64,000 bases of DNA, taken from Astropecten irregularis. Taxonomy: Eukaryota > Echinodermata > Asteroidea > Paxillosida > Astropectinidae. The stretch spans positions 18,798,528 to 18,862,527 of the forward strand of contig OZ020253.1 in assembly GCA_963971285.1 (NCBI GenBank), written 5' to 3'. The notes below the pieces were generated by a model. It ran no database searches and had not been told where the DNA came from. It worked only from the letters and a program-made list of their open reading frames with translations. Below are positions 1 to 13,190 of the stretch, piece by piece. Made by a program: the position numbers and the translations under genes. Each line of letters opens with the position of its first letter. Position 1 is the stretch's first letter.

Positions 1-599
1 CTTAGACATCCCTGTTGTCCCTTCATTGCTGCATGCTGCCCTCTATCACTCAGATCACCACTTAGTACAGGTGTTTTTTCCTTTCCTTTTCCAGTTTCCC
101 AAACAAACTTTTAAAAGTCTTTCTCTGTTCCTCTGGAAAAATTGCGTTGAGGATAAAATAATATATTGAGACACTGAATACCAAAACTACTGTAAGCGAT
201 CTAAGAAATAATACTGATGTGAAAAACAGCACAATAAATTAATGTGAACATTATTAAAAGAAAACAAGCAAGGCACACAGCAAGAAATAATTGACAACAC
301 TTTTTAATTAATCAATTAATTAATTTGATAACCAACAGCAGATAATTATCTGACAATTACAGGTGTCATGAAAAATAATTAACTTATTATAATGTAAAAA
401 AGCAAAAATTCAGTCAATTGTCATAAGCTGACAAAATCATAATTACGCTTTTTTTTATAGTCTCCCCAAAAATCGTGTTAAAACTTAAAAAGAAAGAAAA
501 TGGATGCAATGTATTTTTGAAGATGGTCAGGATTTTCTGATTGCAAAAAAAAGATTTTCCAAACTAATTCGGTGCAGGTTTTGTCATAATGAATAGCCC
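1..599. other. Upstream flank, no gene seen
   Basis: AT-rich sequence with runs of A and T and a short TTAATTAA-rich tract near 303-325. I see no exon, repeat copy or RNA gene here. It lies upstream of the probable promoter of the EGF/LamG gene. Confidence 0.5.
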
Positions 600-1045
600 C
601 CTCTTTCGACGGGTATTACTTAGTTGATAAAGTCGCAGAAAGTTTCTCGCACCCGTACCCCACGCGTTTGTTGTACACTCATAGCATTCATTACAACGGT
701 GGAGAGGAACCGGATTGCGTGAAGGGATAAATACTTATACAATTTGCACCTGGAATGCTCCAAAAACCACAAAACTAACTTCTTTGTTTCCTCTACGAGA
801 CTCGTGGTGAAGGATGTAACTCGTATCCTCGTTCTTCTCGCGTATTTCTCATTTTTCGTGGACGGAACAACCGGTAGTAACGAAGGTCTACTCTCTGTGG
901 AAGTTTGTACGGAGAACACCGAGCAGGTGTAAAGGTAACCGGCCTAGTCACAGCTCTGTTTGCCCGGCGTCTGTGCCTCGGCTCGCTACGGTGTTCGTTG
1001 CCCAGGGAAATTCTCTTGTGCTTCACCACACCATAGAACATAACA
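600..1045 (+). promoter_or_regulatory. Probable promoter and 5'UTR of the EGF/LamG gene
   Basis: This stretch is clearly richer in CpG than its surroundings (for example near 630-665, 830-890 and 960-1000) and runs straight into the start codon at 1046. A weak TATA-like ATAAATA lies near 727. If transcription starts near there, the leader would hold a short upstream ORF (ATG at 754) and a start-stop pair (ATG at 814 followed directly by TAA), which could dampen translation. The start site itself cannot be read from the sequence, so promoter and leader are not separable here. Confidence 0.45.
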
Positions 1046-1124
1046 ATGGCTGGATTTTCTTGGTGTTTCGTGGCGTGGATGATGCTTATGGCCTCCGTGG
1101 TCAGTGCTCAAAGAACATTTCCAG
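1046..1124 (+). CDS. Exon 1: signal peptide
   Basis: Encodes residues 1-26 plus the first base of codon 27. The start codon has A at -3 and G at +4, a strong context. The peptide is a typical signal sequence: a hydrophobic core (FSWCFVAWMMLMASVV) and a likely cleavage after SA, before QRTFP. The exon ends CCAG followed by the donor GTAGGA, in phase 1, which matches the phase 1 entry of exon 2. It is too short to stand out as an ORF. The calling evidence is the signal peptide, the start context, the donor and the phase match. I cannot exclude another first exon upstream. The next exon is 17.5 kb away, and such a long first intron is common in animal genes. Confidence 0.8.
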
Positions 1125-2639
1125 GTAGGAATTCTTAGCTCAGTTTTCCAAATTCGGCTAAATTCATTTTACATGTATTTCATGATGGACTGGATTGATC
1201 GAAGAATTTCTGTAGGCCCGCCAAATGACAATGAATGATGAAGTCATGCAGTAGGCCTAGTATGTGTGTTCTTCTTTCTATTGGTTGACGAGTTATCATA
1301 AAATTGGTATTAATCATTAATTAATTAATTAATTAAAGTAAAGTTAGTTTTCAGAAATGTCTGAAATTCTTTATTTCCTTTCATTTTCAGTATTTTTTTT
1401 TTTTTTTTGGGGGGGGGTTCAGTCTTGTTTTTGATTAAGAAATGAGAATTAACATGGAGGAATAAAAGCTTAGGCTTACTTTTACACAAAACTGGTTGAA
1501 TTGTTCACACTTCTAGTCCTAACAATTGCCAATTGGCCCGATTGGTGTATGATTTATTTGTGATCACGTACATACGTTTGTGTCATTTTGTGGCAAATTT
1601 CATGACATCAATTGATGCTCTGCTATAGCGGCAATTGTTTTACAAAATCCTTGGGAAAACAAGTAGAGACGAAATCGTATGGGAATAGCAATACATGTAC
1701 CAACATGTGATTAAAAACATAGAAATTTGTTTTGTGTAGGTAACGAACAAGTTTGTTTTACAATGGAGCTATAAAAACTGTTTTACAACAAATGTCTTTT
1801 AAGTACTACATGTACATCATACATGTACTTTGCACTACTGTTGAATTTTGAAGCCAGTGGTAAATTGAACAGGTGTAGTTCTAATTATTGTTAAGTAAGT
1901 GTAGCCTACTTGTAAAAAAAGTAGATGGGAAAAACACATCTTTGCAACTGTACACTCAGTCATGTGTGCTAAGAAGCTGTACTGTAAAGTACAGGTGTAC
2001 TTATGTTGCAACAATCCGTAACTTGGTACATGTATGTACATGTAGGCCTAGTGGCCTACTCACAAAAAGAAAATCATACCTTCCCCATTTTTTCGCCGGA
2101 AATTCCCTGCTGTCATTGGTTTTGTGGTACGTGCATACCCTTCCATTACCACCTGTTGATTTCAAATTCTTTGCTCAATATATCAATTTGTGGTCTTGTT
2201 AAGGCTCACAGCACATTCATGTGGATTTATACAACACACTGTGGTATTTGATGGACCCACTCACTGTGTATTTTTGCTTTTTTGTGGTTGATTTTTTTTT
2301 GGATCCTCTGAAACATTCCTCACAAGTTTGTGACCCACCATGTAAATCCCTTCATGTTGCAATTGTACAGTACGGTGAGTACCGGTATGTGTACACTGTG
2401 CATACATGTTGGACTAGCCTACATGTACATGTAATGTAGACATAAACTTCTGTAGAGTTAATTGTCCTGAATCCATCCCTATTGACTGGGAGATGAACAA
2501 ATGTAAACATTCCAAACACATTCATGCAAGCTGATATTCAACACAGTCTTATAAATTCATAAAATACCCACGGAACATGCAGTTTTTTTGCAAGAAACAG
2601 GCGAGGATGATGGTTACCAGTCAAAGTGTCAAGTTGACG

Positions 2640-2835
2640 AGGATTAGGTTGGCATTAACAATTCTTTCCCCAAACTTTCACCTCTGGGGTCCAGGGTTCA
2701 ATCGTCAACCAGGCCACTGTCAGTATGTGAATCAAGTTTTTACTCCCTACATTGTGTTTACTCAAGACTCATCAGAGGTTTTTCTCCCACAGTTTGTAAA
2801 ACTGTCTTCCGTTAAGTTCTGTGTCATCTCCTAGG
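2640..2835 (+). repeat. SINE-2 (tRNA-derived), diverged copy
   Basis: Holds TTGGCATTAACAATTCTTTC, then CACCTCTGGGG and CCAGGGTTCAATC, and further on a TTTCTCCCACAGTTTGTAA segment. The same order occurs in the better copies at 31783-32049 and 36380-36642, read on their minus strand. It is degraded, with a weak B box. Confidence 0.5.
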
Positions 2836-3038
2836 TGACCTTACTGAAAATAAGGCACAAGACTTTCGGAGGTTATTTTGCTAAGAGATACATGTGTGAA
2901 AGGATTGAAAAACCAAAAACCAATTAACAATTCCTTAACAAAACTCTTGAGGGAACATATCTAGGAACATCTAGACAAGTAACAAACAGCATGTAAACTG
3001 CTCAATAGTGAAAATAATTAATAACCAGAAATATAAAA

Positions 3039-3149
3039 TGCTTGGAGTTAGTACGGCCTGACATTTCGATCCTACCAGGATCTTAATCAAATCCTTTGAT
3101 AAAAATCCTGCTCAGGATCAAAACATCAGGCCCTCCTAACTCCAAGCTT
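3039..3149. repeat. Family A inverted-repeat MITE
   Basis: Arms TGCTTGGAGTTAG...GGCCTGAC and CAGGCCCTCCTAACTCCAAG face each other around two GATCCT-AGGATC units. Confidence 0.7.
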
Positions 3150-3857
3150 AAAAAATTATATCTTAGTTTAAATAGACTTTAGAATCTAATTTTATCACCA
3201 AATCAGCCAATCTTTGGAAATCCACCTGTAAACGATTCCTGGTTAACATTACTCTAGCAAGATGATTATATGTCAGCTAGCCAGTAGGCCTACCTGATTG
3301 TATCTTCATGCACATGTTATGATGTTCGTACGCGTATGTAAGCCCAGATGTATTTATGTAGTACACACACCTGTGTACAATATTTATCACCGTTGCATTC
3401 CTTCATTTTTTTCTCTGAAGTGATATGGCCGAAATTGCAATTTCCTTAATTTGATTCTGTCGTGACTGGACCCCACATTTTTTGCCATCCAGGGATATAT
3501 CATTTTTTATGGCGGTCGGAATTGGTTGGGATAATTTGATAGAGGGAAGGGGTCATGAGGTTGGAAAAATACCGAGCAAGATTTTGGTTAAAATGACTCT
3601 AGCGGTAATGTCGGAAACTCCTAGCTTGTAATGGCCCAAACATATGGTTGCCGGAAACTACTAGAGGCTTGGGCTGATTTATTATTTCCTGTATTCTTTT
3701 TTTTTTTATTGGGGAGGTCTGTTTTTTATTCTATTTTATTTTTTTTTTGTAATTGTAAACAAGTTGTTTATAAATTTATTTGTTTGTTTATTTATTTTTC
3801 AAGTTTTCTTTTTTCTTTATTGTAATTTCTTTGAGGGGGGACAGCTTACTAGCTTAA

Positions 3858-4126
3858 AGGTACTATACATACTTTGGTAGCATACCAAAACTAAAATGTT
3901 CACAGATTTACCTATAACTTGCAGGATGTAAAGACGGTGATGGTAGAAACATACATGTACCATTAAAATCTTTCTGCCAGAAATGTTGTATTTATCCAGA
4001 AAAGAGTTTTTCATGGTTTTCTCAAGAATTGGGCACCGTACGGTATGGGATGGGACTGAAATTTCACAGATGACTGTAACTGTATTTTCCTTGATATCTT
4101 TGACAAAAACCAAAGTTTGATATTAC
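3858..4126. mobile_element. Family C element with TTAA target site
   Basis: Begins just after TTAA (3854-3857) with a form of AGGTANTATCATACTTTGGT. The core has TTCACAGATTTACCTATAAC, then GGTGATGGTAGAAACATAC and GTATTTATCCAGAAAAG. The right end (ACCAAAGTTTGATATTAC) is decayed. Confidence 0.65.
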
Positions 4127-4949
4127 TTAGCATTTCTAACTATTTCTAATGCTTTCACGTTTTGACCATGTAACCTTTTAAATAAAACAAGAAAAGAAAA
4201 ATGGATTGTCATTTCTTTTTAGAAATTGAGGGAGATCTGACAAGGATCAAAACATTCTGGCTTTTCTAACTCTGAGGATGGTAAATTATTTAAAAATTAA
4301 TTGGTAGCACAAAATAAAACAGCTTTGTAAGTAAATTTTATTTAGCCTTGTAATGTAAGCCAAGTCTGTCAAGTGAGCATTTCAATACTACAATGCATTT
4401 ACAATGTATGGAAGTAAGGCAGAGGGACAAATACTTACAGTAACTGGTGACTGCATTGCTTCGGGAATGTTGCCTACTTGGCTCGAGACTTCTGCGATGC
4501 ATATTGCCATTGGCCAAGCACCAAAATGGCTCCTTGACATTTGTAAACATTTACTAATGACCGAGGCACTGTATTGCTGCATCACTTCAGAATAATTGGG
4601 CAGTTGTGAATTTGTCGAGTCTCGGTCACTCCACTTGCCTCCCCTCTCGAGTCTCAACCAGAATGATCGTGAATTCATGAAAAAATCGGACATGACGAAA
4701 ATATCGTTGGTTGGTCTGAAATAATTAGGCTACCAGTTGGAATTAATCATTAGGTCTAATCGAAATTATCATTAACCCTAGAAATTTAGAAATTGACGTA
4801 GCATTGTAAACATTATGCCTACATGCCGTTGTGCATACATGTCTATTGCGTTTTTCTGATCCAATTGGCAGGAAGTTCATCCAGCAAGAACCGTCATTTC
4901 TTAAGTCAAGGCATGAGGATCATTTGAAGGGGCGCCAAGGCAATGGCTG

Positions 4950-4970
4950 GGGGGGGGGGGGGGGGGGGGG
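4950..4970. repeat. Poly-G tract
   Basis: A G run of about 20. Shorter runs occur at about 1409, 8774, 17764 and 25553. No gene is near. Confidence 0.85.
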
Positions 4971-5579
4971 CAAGCGAAGGCGACTCCAAGTACAACAAAG
5001 GCATTAAGCCCTCTCATTGCCCCTGGCCACAAAGTTCACTGCTTTGTGTTCAAACGAGCCTTTTATGCAAAGCTCAAAACACCAACACTCAAAAGTCTCG
5101 ATATAAAGCCTCTCACAACAGTAAAACACTGATTAACCATGACAGTGTTTTTCCAAATTTTGTTTGCACTTTCTACGTCCACCCAGACAGTATTGTTGAA
5201 ATGTCAAATCTTAGAGTAAATGGCCACATTTTAGGGTCAATTTCTTTATAGTGTGCACTGTGTAGTGCCAACAGATCAATTACTGACCTTTGCGGAGCAT
5301 GTTTTATGGCCCATTCACCTGCTAATTAAGCCAAAGCAGGGAGTTGTTTTTCTGCCAGCCGGGTACCGAGGTACTGACAGCGAGTTTGTGTCTTTATCCG
5401 TCAATAGTTCTACTTTCACGTTAGAATCAATGACCTCATATAGCCCAAAGCATTAAGATTACGGAATGAGCAATATTGTACAATTTTCTCATTTAATGTT
5501 TCATTTGATTGGAAATCAAATTGCCACATGATTTTATTTCATCATTCATGTGCAATCAAAAGCACTTTTACCATCCAGT

Positions 5580-5822
5580 GGCCAATTTCATGGAGTTGTT
5601 AAGCACAAAAAATTGCTTAGCACAAAATATTTTGCTCATTAAAACAAACCATCATTAAAAATTCCATTTGATATTCATGGTCAGCGAAAAGCAGCCAAAG
5701 AACAATCACAAGTACATGTAATACACAATACATGGACATTTGGTTTTTAATCCTGTTTTGACTAAGACAGAAATGTCACGGTAAGCAAATTTCTGTGTTA
5801 AGCAGGGCTGTAAAATTGGCCC
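5580..5822. mobile_element. Family F TIR element
   Basis: Ends GGCCAATTTCATGGAG and GTAAAATTGGCC face each other, with TTAAGCAC- and TTAGCAC-type motifs inside. It matches the copies at 13191 and 15826. Confidence 0.65.
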
Positions 5823-6002
5823 TATAGTGCTGATACCGTGTACACATCCGCGATGAAGGGTTAACCATAATTTGAATAATGAATAAAAATCACCCAGACA
5901 AAACCCTGTAACACTGATACAGTGTATGTAATTACAGTACTCATTGTGATATTGGATTCAAATTAACCCGCTGACCCTAGCTATTGTACATGTACAGTAC
6001 AT

Positions 6003-6095
6003 AGCTTGGCACTCCAGTTGGTACTTAAGGCATCTACACTAGTAGTAGAGGGTCATGGGTTCAAATCCCACCCTTGCCAGCAGAATAATTTGTTT
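6003..6095 (+). repeat. tRNA-like SINE fragment, third type
   Basis: An A-box-like TTGGCACTCCAGTTGG and a perfect B box GGTTCAAATCC are spaced as in a tRNA-derived promoter. It is not clearly homologous to SINE-1 or SINE-2. No cloverleaf acceptor stem could be drawn. Confidence 0.4.
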
Positions 6096-7147
6096 ACATG
6101 TACATGAGCTCTCAAAATCGTTGAGCATGCATTCAAGGGATAATACACGTCAGTGAATTTTTTTAAGCAATTTGATCACCACAATATAAAATCGCAATTA
6201 TAACTGCACAGAAGATGTACATATACTGTACAAGTGTACAGTACCTACAAACACAACATTTTATACAATTTTGGAATTGATTTTCTACTCGACCAAATTG
6301 CAAAGCAGAAATCATCACTAAACCCATAGACTTATTCACTTCATCAGTTTTTACATGCAATGAAGCTGAAGTATGTATGTTCAGTACGCACATGTATTCA
6401 CTGTACATGTACACGGGTCTGTTTTTCAGAACAGAGATAGAATACATTGTCAACACTTGTCTAATGTGATGTGCATGTATATTTAAAATGGTATATAATT
6501 GGCTTTCAACGATGACAGCTCTAGGCAAGATACCCGCTCCGTAACTGTCAATTATGAAAAATGTATGAATGTCCGTGAACGAACGAACGAGCGAGCGACC
6601 GAACGAACCGGCGCATTCTCTTCATGTTTTTCCTCGGCCCTCTTGAAAATTTATTAACAGGATTACCATTCCTTGGAGCTGGGGAGCCCTGATCAGAAAC
6701 TAAGCCCGTTGTAATTCAATCTCCATTGCCGACCCTTAGTGAAGCTGGAATCCTTTGCACAATACACACTGTCCCTTTGGAATATCACCCCGGCTAGTCG
6801 GACGGAGTTCTTCCAGGGGGTGAAAGTGAAATCCTTCTGCCTAACGTGCCGCCGGGGTGCAGCTCATAAATTGTGCAAAAGTTTGTCCAGTATAGGGACT
6901 GGCTGCGGACTCGTATGAATAACATACAGTATGTACTTACATACAGTGTTTGTATGCCGGCAACTCGGACTACAGTATAACGAATGTGTAGGCCTATACA
7001 GTCATTTTATAGGAAAAGGCTAGTAGGACTTTCTTTAACCATCTGCACAGTGCACTCTACAGTGGGTCATTCTAGTTCTACCACTTTTACAATGTGGGCT
7101 TAGGGAACTTTTATTGTCCATTTTACATTCACTGGAAAGTCCAGTCA

Positions 7148-7298
7148 GGGGCGGATTTTACTAACGCTTTGCGATCATCGCTAAAGCCCAAATCCATCGC
7201 TTAACGGAAAATTGCTACGCAAAGTGGCATTCGATTCTCTGAAAAGCGATGGATTTGGGCTTTAGCGTTGATTGCAAAGCGGTAGTGAAATCGGTCCC
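7148..7298. mobile_element. Hairpin MITE with GGGNCGATTTCA-type ends
   Basis: Two arms of about 55 bases pair with each other (CTAAAGCCCAAATCCATCGC against GCGATGGATTTGGGCTTTAG). The outer ends GGGGCGGATTTTACTA and AGTGAAATCGGTCCC are imperfect complements. Confidence 0.75.
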
Positions 7299-7332
7299 AA
7301 GTCTCCATAATGTAACTAAACTGAAAATACTT

Positions 7333-7470
7333 ATAATTGACTTTTAGGGCGTTAGGGACACCTCCAACATAATGATAAGGCTGGATATATTAGCTCCAAA
7401 CTACAACAGCGCCGGTACGGTATTCCGGAAGTCGCTGGTTCGAATCCCACTCCAGTCAATTTTTTTTATA
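7333..7470 (+). repeat. SINE-1 (tRNA-derived)
   Basis: Contains the family leader (TTAGGGACACCTCCAACAT), a tRNA-like head, a B box (GGTTCGAATCC) and the tail CACTCCAGTCAATTTTTT. The A box is decayed (ATATATTAGCTCC). Confidence 0.65.
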
Positions 7471-7807
7471 TTCAATCAATGACTGAAAGAAGTTTGCGAT
7501 TGAGTTCTGTTTGGGACTTGGGGTCGGCAATCACAGTGGCAATTACAGTGTGGATTTCCGATTGATATACCTGCTAGGCAGAACTAGCCCACGTCACACG
7601 TTTGTTCAGGAACAAGCGGAAGGAGCTTTTTAATACACAGGACCGTATTAATCTAAATTGATGAAGATCTTGTTTAATACAGACTGTTAGCATGAGGTGA
7701 CTTGTTTTTATACAAGTTTTGATTGATCTGACGTTCGAAAGTCTAGACTTTGTCCCGGTTTAGCAAGAAAATAAATTAGGCAACACCATATAAAAACAGT
7801 ATAAATT

Positions 7808-7926
7808 GTTTGGAGTTAGGAGGGCCTGACTCGATTCGATCCAAGATGCGTCAGGCCCTCCTAACTCCAAGCAAATTTCAGGTCATTATTTTGGCCAATG
7901 AGCAGTTTGCAGCAGTTTATTACTTG
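7808..7926. repeat. Family A inverted-repeat MITE
   Basis: Short inner hairpin with arms GGAGTTAGGAGGGCCTGA and TCAGGCCCTCCTAACTCC. It is followed by the family tail GGTCATTATTTTGGC, then GAGCAGTTTGCAGCAGTTTA. Confidence 0.75.
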
Positions 7927-9195
7927 CATTAACAGTAAATTGTGGCGTGGTTGGCCCACAAACATAATTTCTTTGAGAAAATCAATTTTCTTTCAAATTA
8001 GGGTAATGAATAATGATTTCTTTTTAAGATACGAGGAAACATGTTTCCATTTGACTAATTGGCCTTCACCTAGACCTACGGTCTCCGTAGATCTAGGTTT
8101 CATTAATTCTGTCTACTCTTAGTGACTTACTAGAAACTGTAATAAATACATGTATCAATGGAGTAGCAAGATATAAAGCCGTTTGGTACCCATCACATAA
8201 ACACAACACAGATGCACCTCACGACACTAGATGCAATTCAACCGTACTTAATCTGGATCTAATTTGTTTCTTGCCTGGATCCCGCTCATGTCAATATCGT
8301 GCAGTATTCCGAAACTCCCGTGACATTTCAGCAAATTGAGTCAGTAACTTAATGTACGCCGTTCGTTAGCCTCCTAACGAATTAAACAATATTGATTTAT
8401 TTTTTCTACTCATTCCCCTCCCGACCGGCTGGAGGATTAATTAACGACCGGTCTCTGTGGATTCGGTCTTGTTTAAGCCATCCATGACTCTGGTTTTATC
8501 AACAAACCAGACCTGCTTCTGTTGTTTTTTTCTGTCCGAGACAAGTTTTTACCCTGGAAAAATTTGAACCTGGGAAATGAATTTTATTCCATTAACTGCT
8601 TCATGCAGGTATTGACTCGTATCAATGCAATGAAGTTGGGCAGGTGTAGGCCCTACTTTAATTGGGCATAATTCGTGTTGATGTAATTGTTTTCTGTTTA
8701 TGTATGACATGTAAATGTACCATCCACAACGATGCAGGGTACAAGTGTTCGCAGGAAGTCATTATGGGAGTGTGGGGGGGGGGGGGGGGGAGGTGGTTAC
8801 CCATCTGGTTTAAGTTGGGAATTTAAAGTGAAAGGCCAAGTGGAGAGACAACGCAGTTGCACAAACTTAGTCATGAAGTGATGAAAGCCACATTGAATTA
8901 TGAAATCAGAAAAATGAAGAAGAACACAAAAATAGCCAAAACAATACAACAAAGTTCGAACATACATGTAGCACTTTCGCATATTTCTGTCAGTTGTTGG
9001 GAAGGCATTGGCAAGTCATGTAGGCGTGTATTTCTATGTTTCATCCGCCCTGGCTGCAGTTCCCTCTCTTCTTGCTTGCTGACATTCCTCTGTGGCCTAA
9101 TTATAGGCCTAAACAAGACTTGAACTGAAGCTATGCATGGACGGTGGAAACTTGGTAGGTTTGCGGTACGACCCCATGCATGGAGGTTATCTGTT

Positions 9196-9290
9196 CTGTG
9201 AGAATGTGTGGTTCTGAGAAGAACCGGTGGTATTATCTCGACGTTTCAAACAACGTGCTCTGTTCGTCCTACAGAGAGTGACTGGTTGCC
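9196..9290 (-). repeat. Covarying hairpin motif, copy 1
   Basis: Minus strand: stem GAACA and TGTTT around the loop GAGCACGT, then GAAACGTCGAG. It is followed by a second small hairpin (GGTTCT...AGAACC). Confidence 0.5.
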
Positions 9291-9969
9291 TGACTTTGAT
9301 GACGCTGAATATAAGTTTTATAGGCCTAGATTGTACTATTGTTTTGGTTCTGAACCACTGCACCACATTCTAAGTGCTGTAGCTTAACCGAGTTTGCCGC
9401 AAATTTTGCTCGTTTCACCTCTATTGAAGACAAGGATGTAAAGCATCTCTCCCTCCATAGCAGAAGTCCAATTTAACTTGCTATTTTGAAGGGTCGTTCA
9501 ATAGGCAACTGAAGGTCACTTGGAGCCATTTGACAAGTTATAGCTCCATCGCAGGCAATGAGGCATACATACCAATTTTTATTACTCAGCTTGCAAATCA
9601 TTATAATCAATAGGCAGTGAGTCAGTCTCTCATATTACCTAGATTTGTACGTGTACCTCCACAACAAGTCAATATTACAGAATGTTGCGGTGTAGGCCCT
9701 ACATGTACGTGTTTATGTGGCGAACGATAGACTCTAGAATTGCAGGAATTACTCTATGGTTGAACCATGCCCTGCATATGCCCTTGATGTACAGCACGTA
9801 CAGCCTTTTACTGGATCTAACTTTGTACTGTTGTAAATAATATCATAAAATCTTTTGTGTTTGAATAGTTTGAATTTAGTGAATTTTGCGTGTGTCTACA
9901 TAAATGGTAAGCTTGCAACTTGCAGGCATACATGTACATGAAACTCCAAAGTAAAGTATGTCATGGCAA

Positions 9970-10160
9970 ATGCTTGAAGTTAGGAGGGCCTGACATGTTT
10001 CGATCCTAAAAGGATCTTTCTGAAAGGCTGCCTTAAGTAGCCTTTGACAAGTTTCAATCCTGCTAGGATTGAAACTTGTCAGGCCCTCCTAACTCCAAGC
10101 ATTTTATATATTTCAAGTCATTTTGGCTGATGAGCAGTTTACAGCAGTTTATAACTTGTA
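9970..10160. repeat. Family A inverted-repeat MITE
   Basis: Both arms and the tail are present, with three internal GATCCT/AGGATC-type units in inverted order. It has the same tail ending in CAGCAGTTTATAACTTGTA. Confidence 0.75.
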
Positions 10161-13100
10161 AATGTCATAGCAAAACAGTTTTGCAGGAAACAACAAAACT
10201 TCAAATATTTTTTTACACAGAAAAAAGTACACTATACGTGTGCAAATCCTACCCTGACGTAAAATAAAGGACCATTTTGCAGTTTCAACTGCCATTGCAA
10301 AATAAACAGGGGAAAAAACACTTAAGTTGTAATCTTTTCAGTTTCATGATGGATTGTATTCTTTACATTTTTGTTCCCTCTCTTTGTCGCTAGACCAGGG
10401 GTCCCATTCATCGCCCATTATGGTCCTTTACACTTGACTGACCCAGAGTTGTAAGCTCACCACAGCCTGTCCCCGTAAATCCTGAGCAATATTTTCCTTC
10501 GTATTGTGCAAACTCAAGACCATGTCTAAGTTACAACACATCAACTTCACAATGAGAGCCGTAAAAAGGTTTTCGCCGATTCCTTTTTCTTTTGTTGTCA
10601 AAATCCCGGTGCCAAAAGGTTTCTAATCCTCCGTAAAGTGTTGATTTTTTTTTTCATTTCCACCAGATGAAAACTTCTAACAATCCATCTCAGTAGGAAA
10701 GTTCCGTTGTTCGTTGATGGATCTGTCAAGGGGCATTATGTCAGCTGTTCCCACAGTTTCCATGCCGTTTGGCTCTTTCAATGAAAATGTAAATAACGAA
10801 AACCTCGCCGAACCTTTTTCTCTGGTGTCAGTCCACTCACAGCTCACGGTAATTGAGCTGGTAGAATCACCCATTGATGTCAACGTATTCACCGCTCTCA
10901 TGCCTCATAAATTATATTTTTCAATAATAATAATATTAACAAAAAGATATTGTTGCAGTTTTTCGGGGGGAGGGGGGAATTGTGTAAATTTCTTGATGCT
11001 TTCTTTGACTCTGGCACTCCCTATTTCCATTCCTTTTTTATAAAGCGCTGTTCCCATCAAACTTTTCTTCGTAGAATTCGCACTGTTAGTGTTAGGTTCC
11101 CGAAAAACTTCAGAAATTACAATGCAATCTCACTGCTTTGGTGCTTTGATTTTAAGCGAGCCTGACAGCAATTGTGAAAGTTGTTCCAGCTCATTGCCAT
11201 AGTTTTGCAGCACTTTTAAAAATCTGTTAAAAACACATTTCCAAATTGTCAAGCTTGTTCAACCCAGGCATTAGGGACTACGAGTCCAACAAGTAAAAAT
11301 ACCTACCCGGTATTTTTTGCGACAGAAATACCAGCATTCCAGTGTTTTAAAACCAAGTTCCATTGATTCGATATATAAAATGTTATCATTTTTCTTAATC
11401 TTATGTTCATTGTTGCTTAATAACAGAACAAAGGTATTGTGTTGCTAGGAAACAGATTATCACTGCATTTACTGCTGATGCACAGTGTACATGTATGAAC
11501 TAGGAAATTGGGATCCTTACAAGTTACATAGTTTGCTAGTATTAGGTTATGAGTTTCGGTTTTGCCCACCATCGATAAACAAGAGGATTATTTCACTCAA
11601 AACAAACAGCAGTTAGTCAGAGTGGTGGCCAAGTTTTTCAGGGGTTGAGAATTAGGTTAGAGGAAATGACATCAAATAGAATACTGGTACTCATTATTGA
11701 CTGTGTAATTGGGCCAATACTACAAATTTGCCCATTATGATTGCTTTTGTACCATATTAGGCTCCGTCGAGATTACGGGTAGGACAATTGATTACATTTG
11801 TAATTCGCTGACTCTATCCAAAAGGATTTTTGTACATGTAACTTAGCCATGAAAATTAAAGGAAATGCTCTAAACTTGCAGATAATTGGCTCAGATGGAG
11901 CTGAACTGAAAATAGGACCTCAGTTTTATTGATTTACACACACGTGTGCAACAGAAACACATGTGGGCCGGATTGAATGTCTGGAATTTTGGTGCAAAAT
12001 AACATCAAGTCACCTGTTTCACCACGCCCGCCCCGTTCACCCGAAAAATTCCTGAACCTGCTAAACGTGAACTGCCCTGAAGGTATTTCCCCCTGTCTTA
12101 CCTGTGATCCTACATCCTGGTCGCTGAGAACTTGAAACACGGATACAGTGCACTCCGGCTACACTTGATCCACAAGGGGCTCAGGGGACAACCAATGTTA
12201 ACAAATGCACCAAGACCTCTTACTCCGCTGGTGCTCCGTACCCCGGGGCAAGTCTGGGACTGTTTTTCTCACACTCCAGGTGAGGGGAGAAAGGGTTCGG
12301 ATGCTTAAACCTCCAGTAATTCCACATTCAGGTGTTGTGGTTTTAGGTGTCCAGTTCCCCAGAGTTTGGGATCATTCGTTGATATGTAAATCCAAAAACC
12401 TGTTAAAGGTGTGTTGCCTGTGTTTTTGTGGGACAATTTCTGGATACCTGGATTACCTGCAGGGTGGATAAGGTTAGCAATAAGCATAGCAATAAGGTTA
12501 ATCTTAAATATGAGTGAGTCTTAATTGCTAAGCAATGTGTGATGTCACAATGCTGATGACTACAGTGATATTGACAACTCAAAGTTATGATTTTTTAGGG
12601 TTTTGTGAAATTGGCCCCAGGGGATTTGGATCTTTAAGAATAGGATTGAATAAAATGATGTGGGCTTCAAAATGCCATTACCTCGATTACTCAGTTATAT
12701 ACACTGTGCAAGTGTGCATTGATATTGAGACACAGTCACTGTTAAATATAGTCAGCCTCAATTCCACAAATTCCCCAAATACTGAAAGATGACGTATGTC
12801 CGTAGATTCAAGAGGGTCTGGTGAAGGGGAAGGGGGGATACCAAGTAATGAATAGATAATGAATTGAATTTGTGTTTTAAAGCGTTGCTAAAGTCATCAG
12901 CTTTCAGTTGTCACTTGGCAATAAATTAAAAGCTTTTCTTGCCGGCGGCCATGATTTATGTAGGGGCCTATCCCTCCCTGCTCGGATCCTATTGATCCCA
13001 CATTGGTCATGAATAATACATATAGACCGATCTATCGCTAGTCCAACTCTACGCCATTATACATGTATGCAAGTGTACATTATACAGTCAAGTGTGATTT

Positions 13101-13190
13101 GTCATGTCATAATTACATTTGCATTAATGATGCATGAATACAGTACATGTACATCCATCTCTCATTCCCTACAAAGCACATAAAACCTTT

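Noticed and set aside
744-932. Open frame with a hydrophobic segment (ILVLLAYFSFFVDG) resembling a signal peptide
   Set aside because: It has no in-frame ATG and lies just upstream of the well-formed start at 1046. No splice or phase evidence links it to exon 2.
4388-4693. 101-residue frame on the minus strand
   Set aside because: No recognisable domain, no splice context and no neighbour. A chance open frame is more likely.
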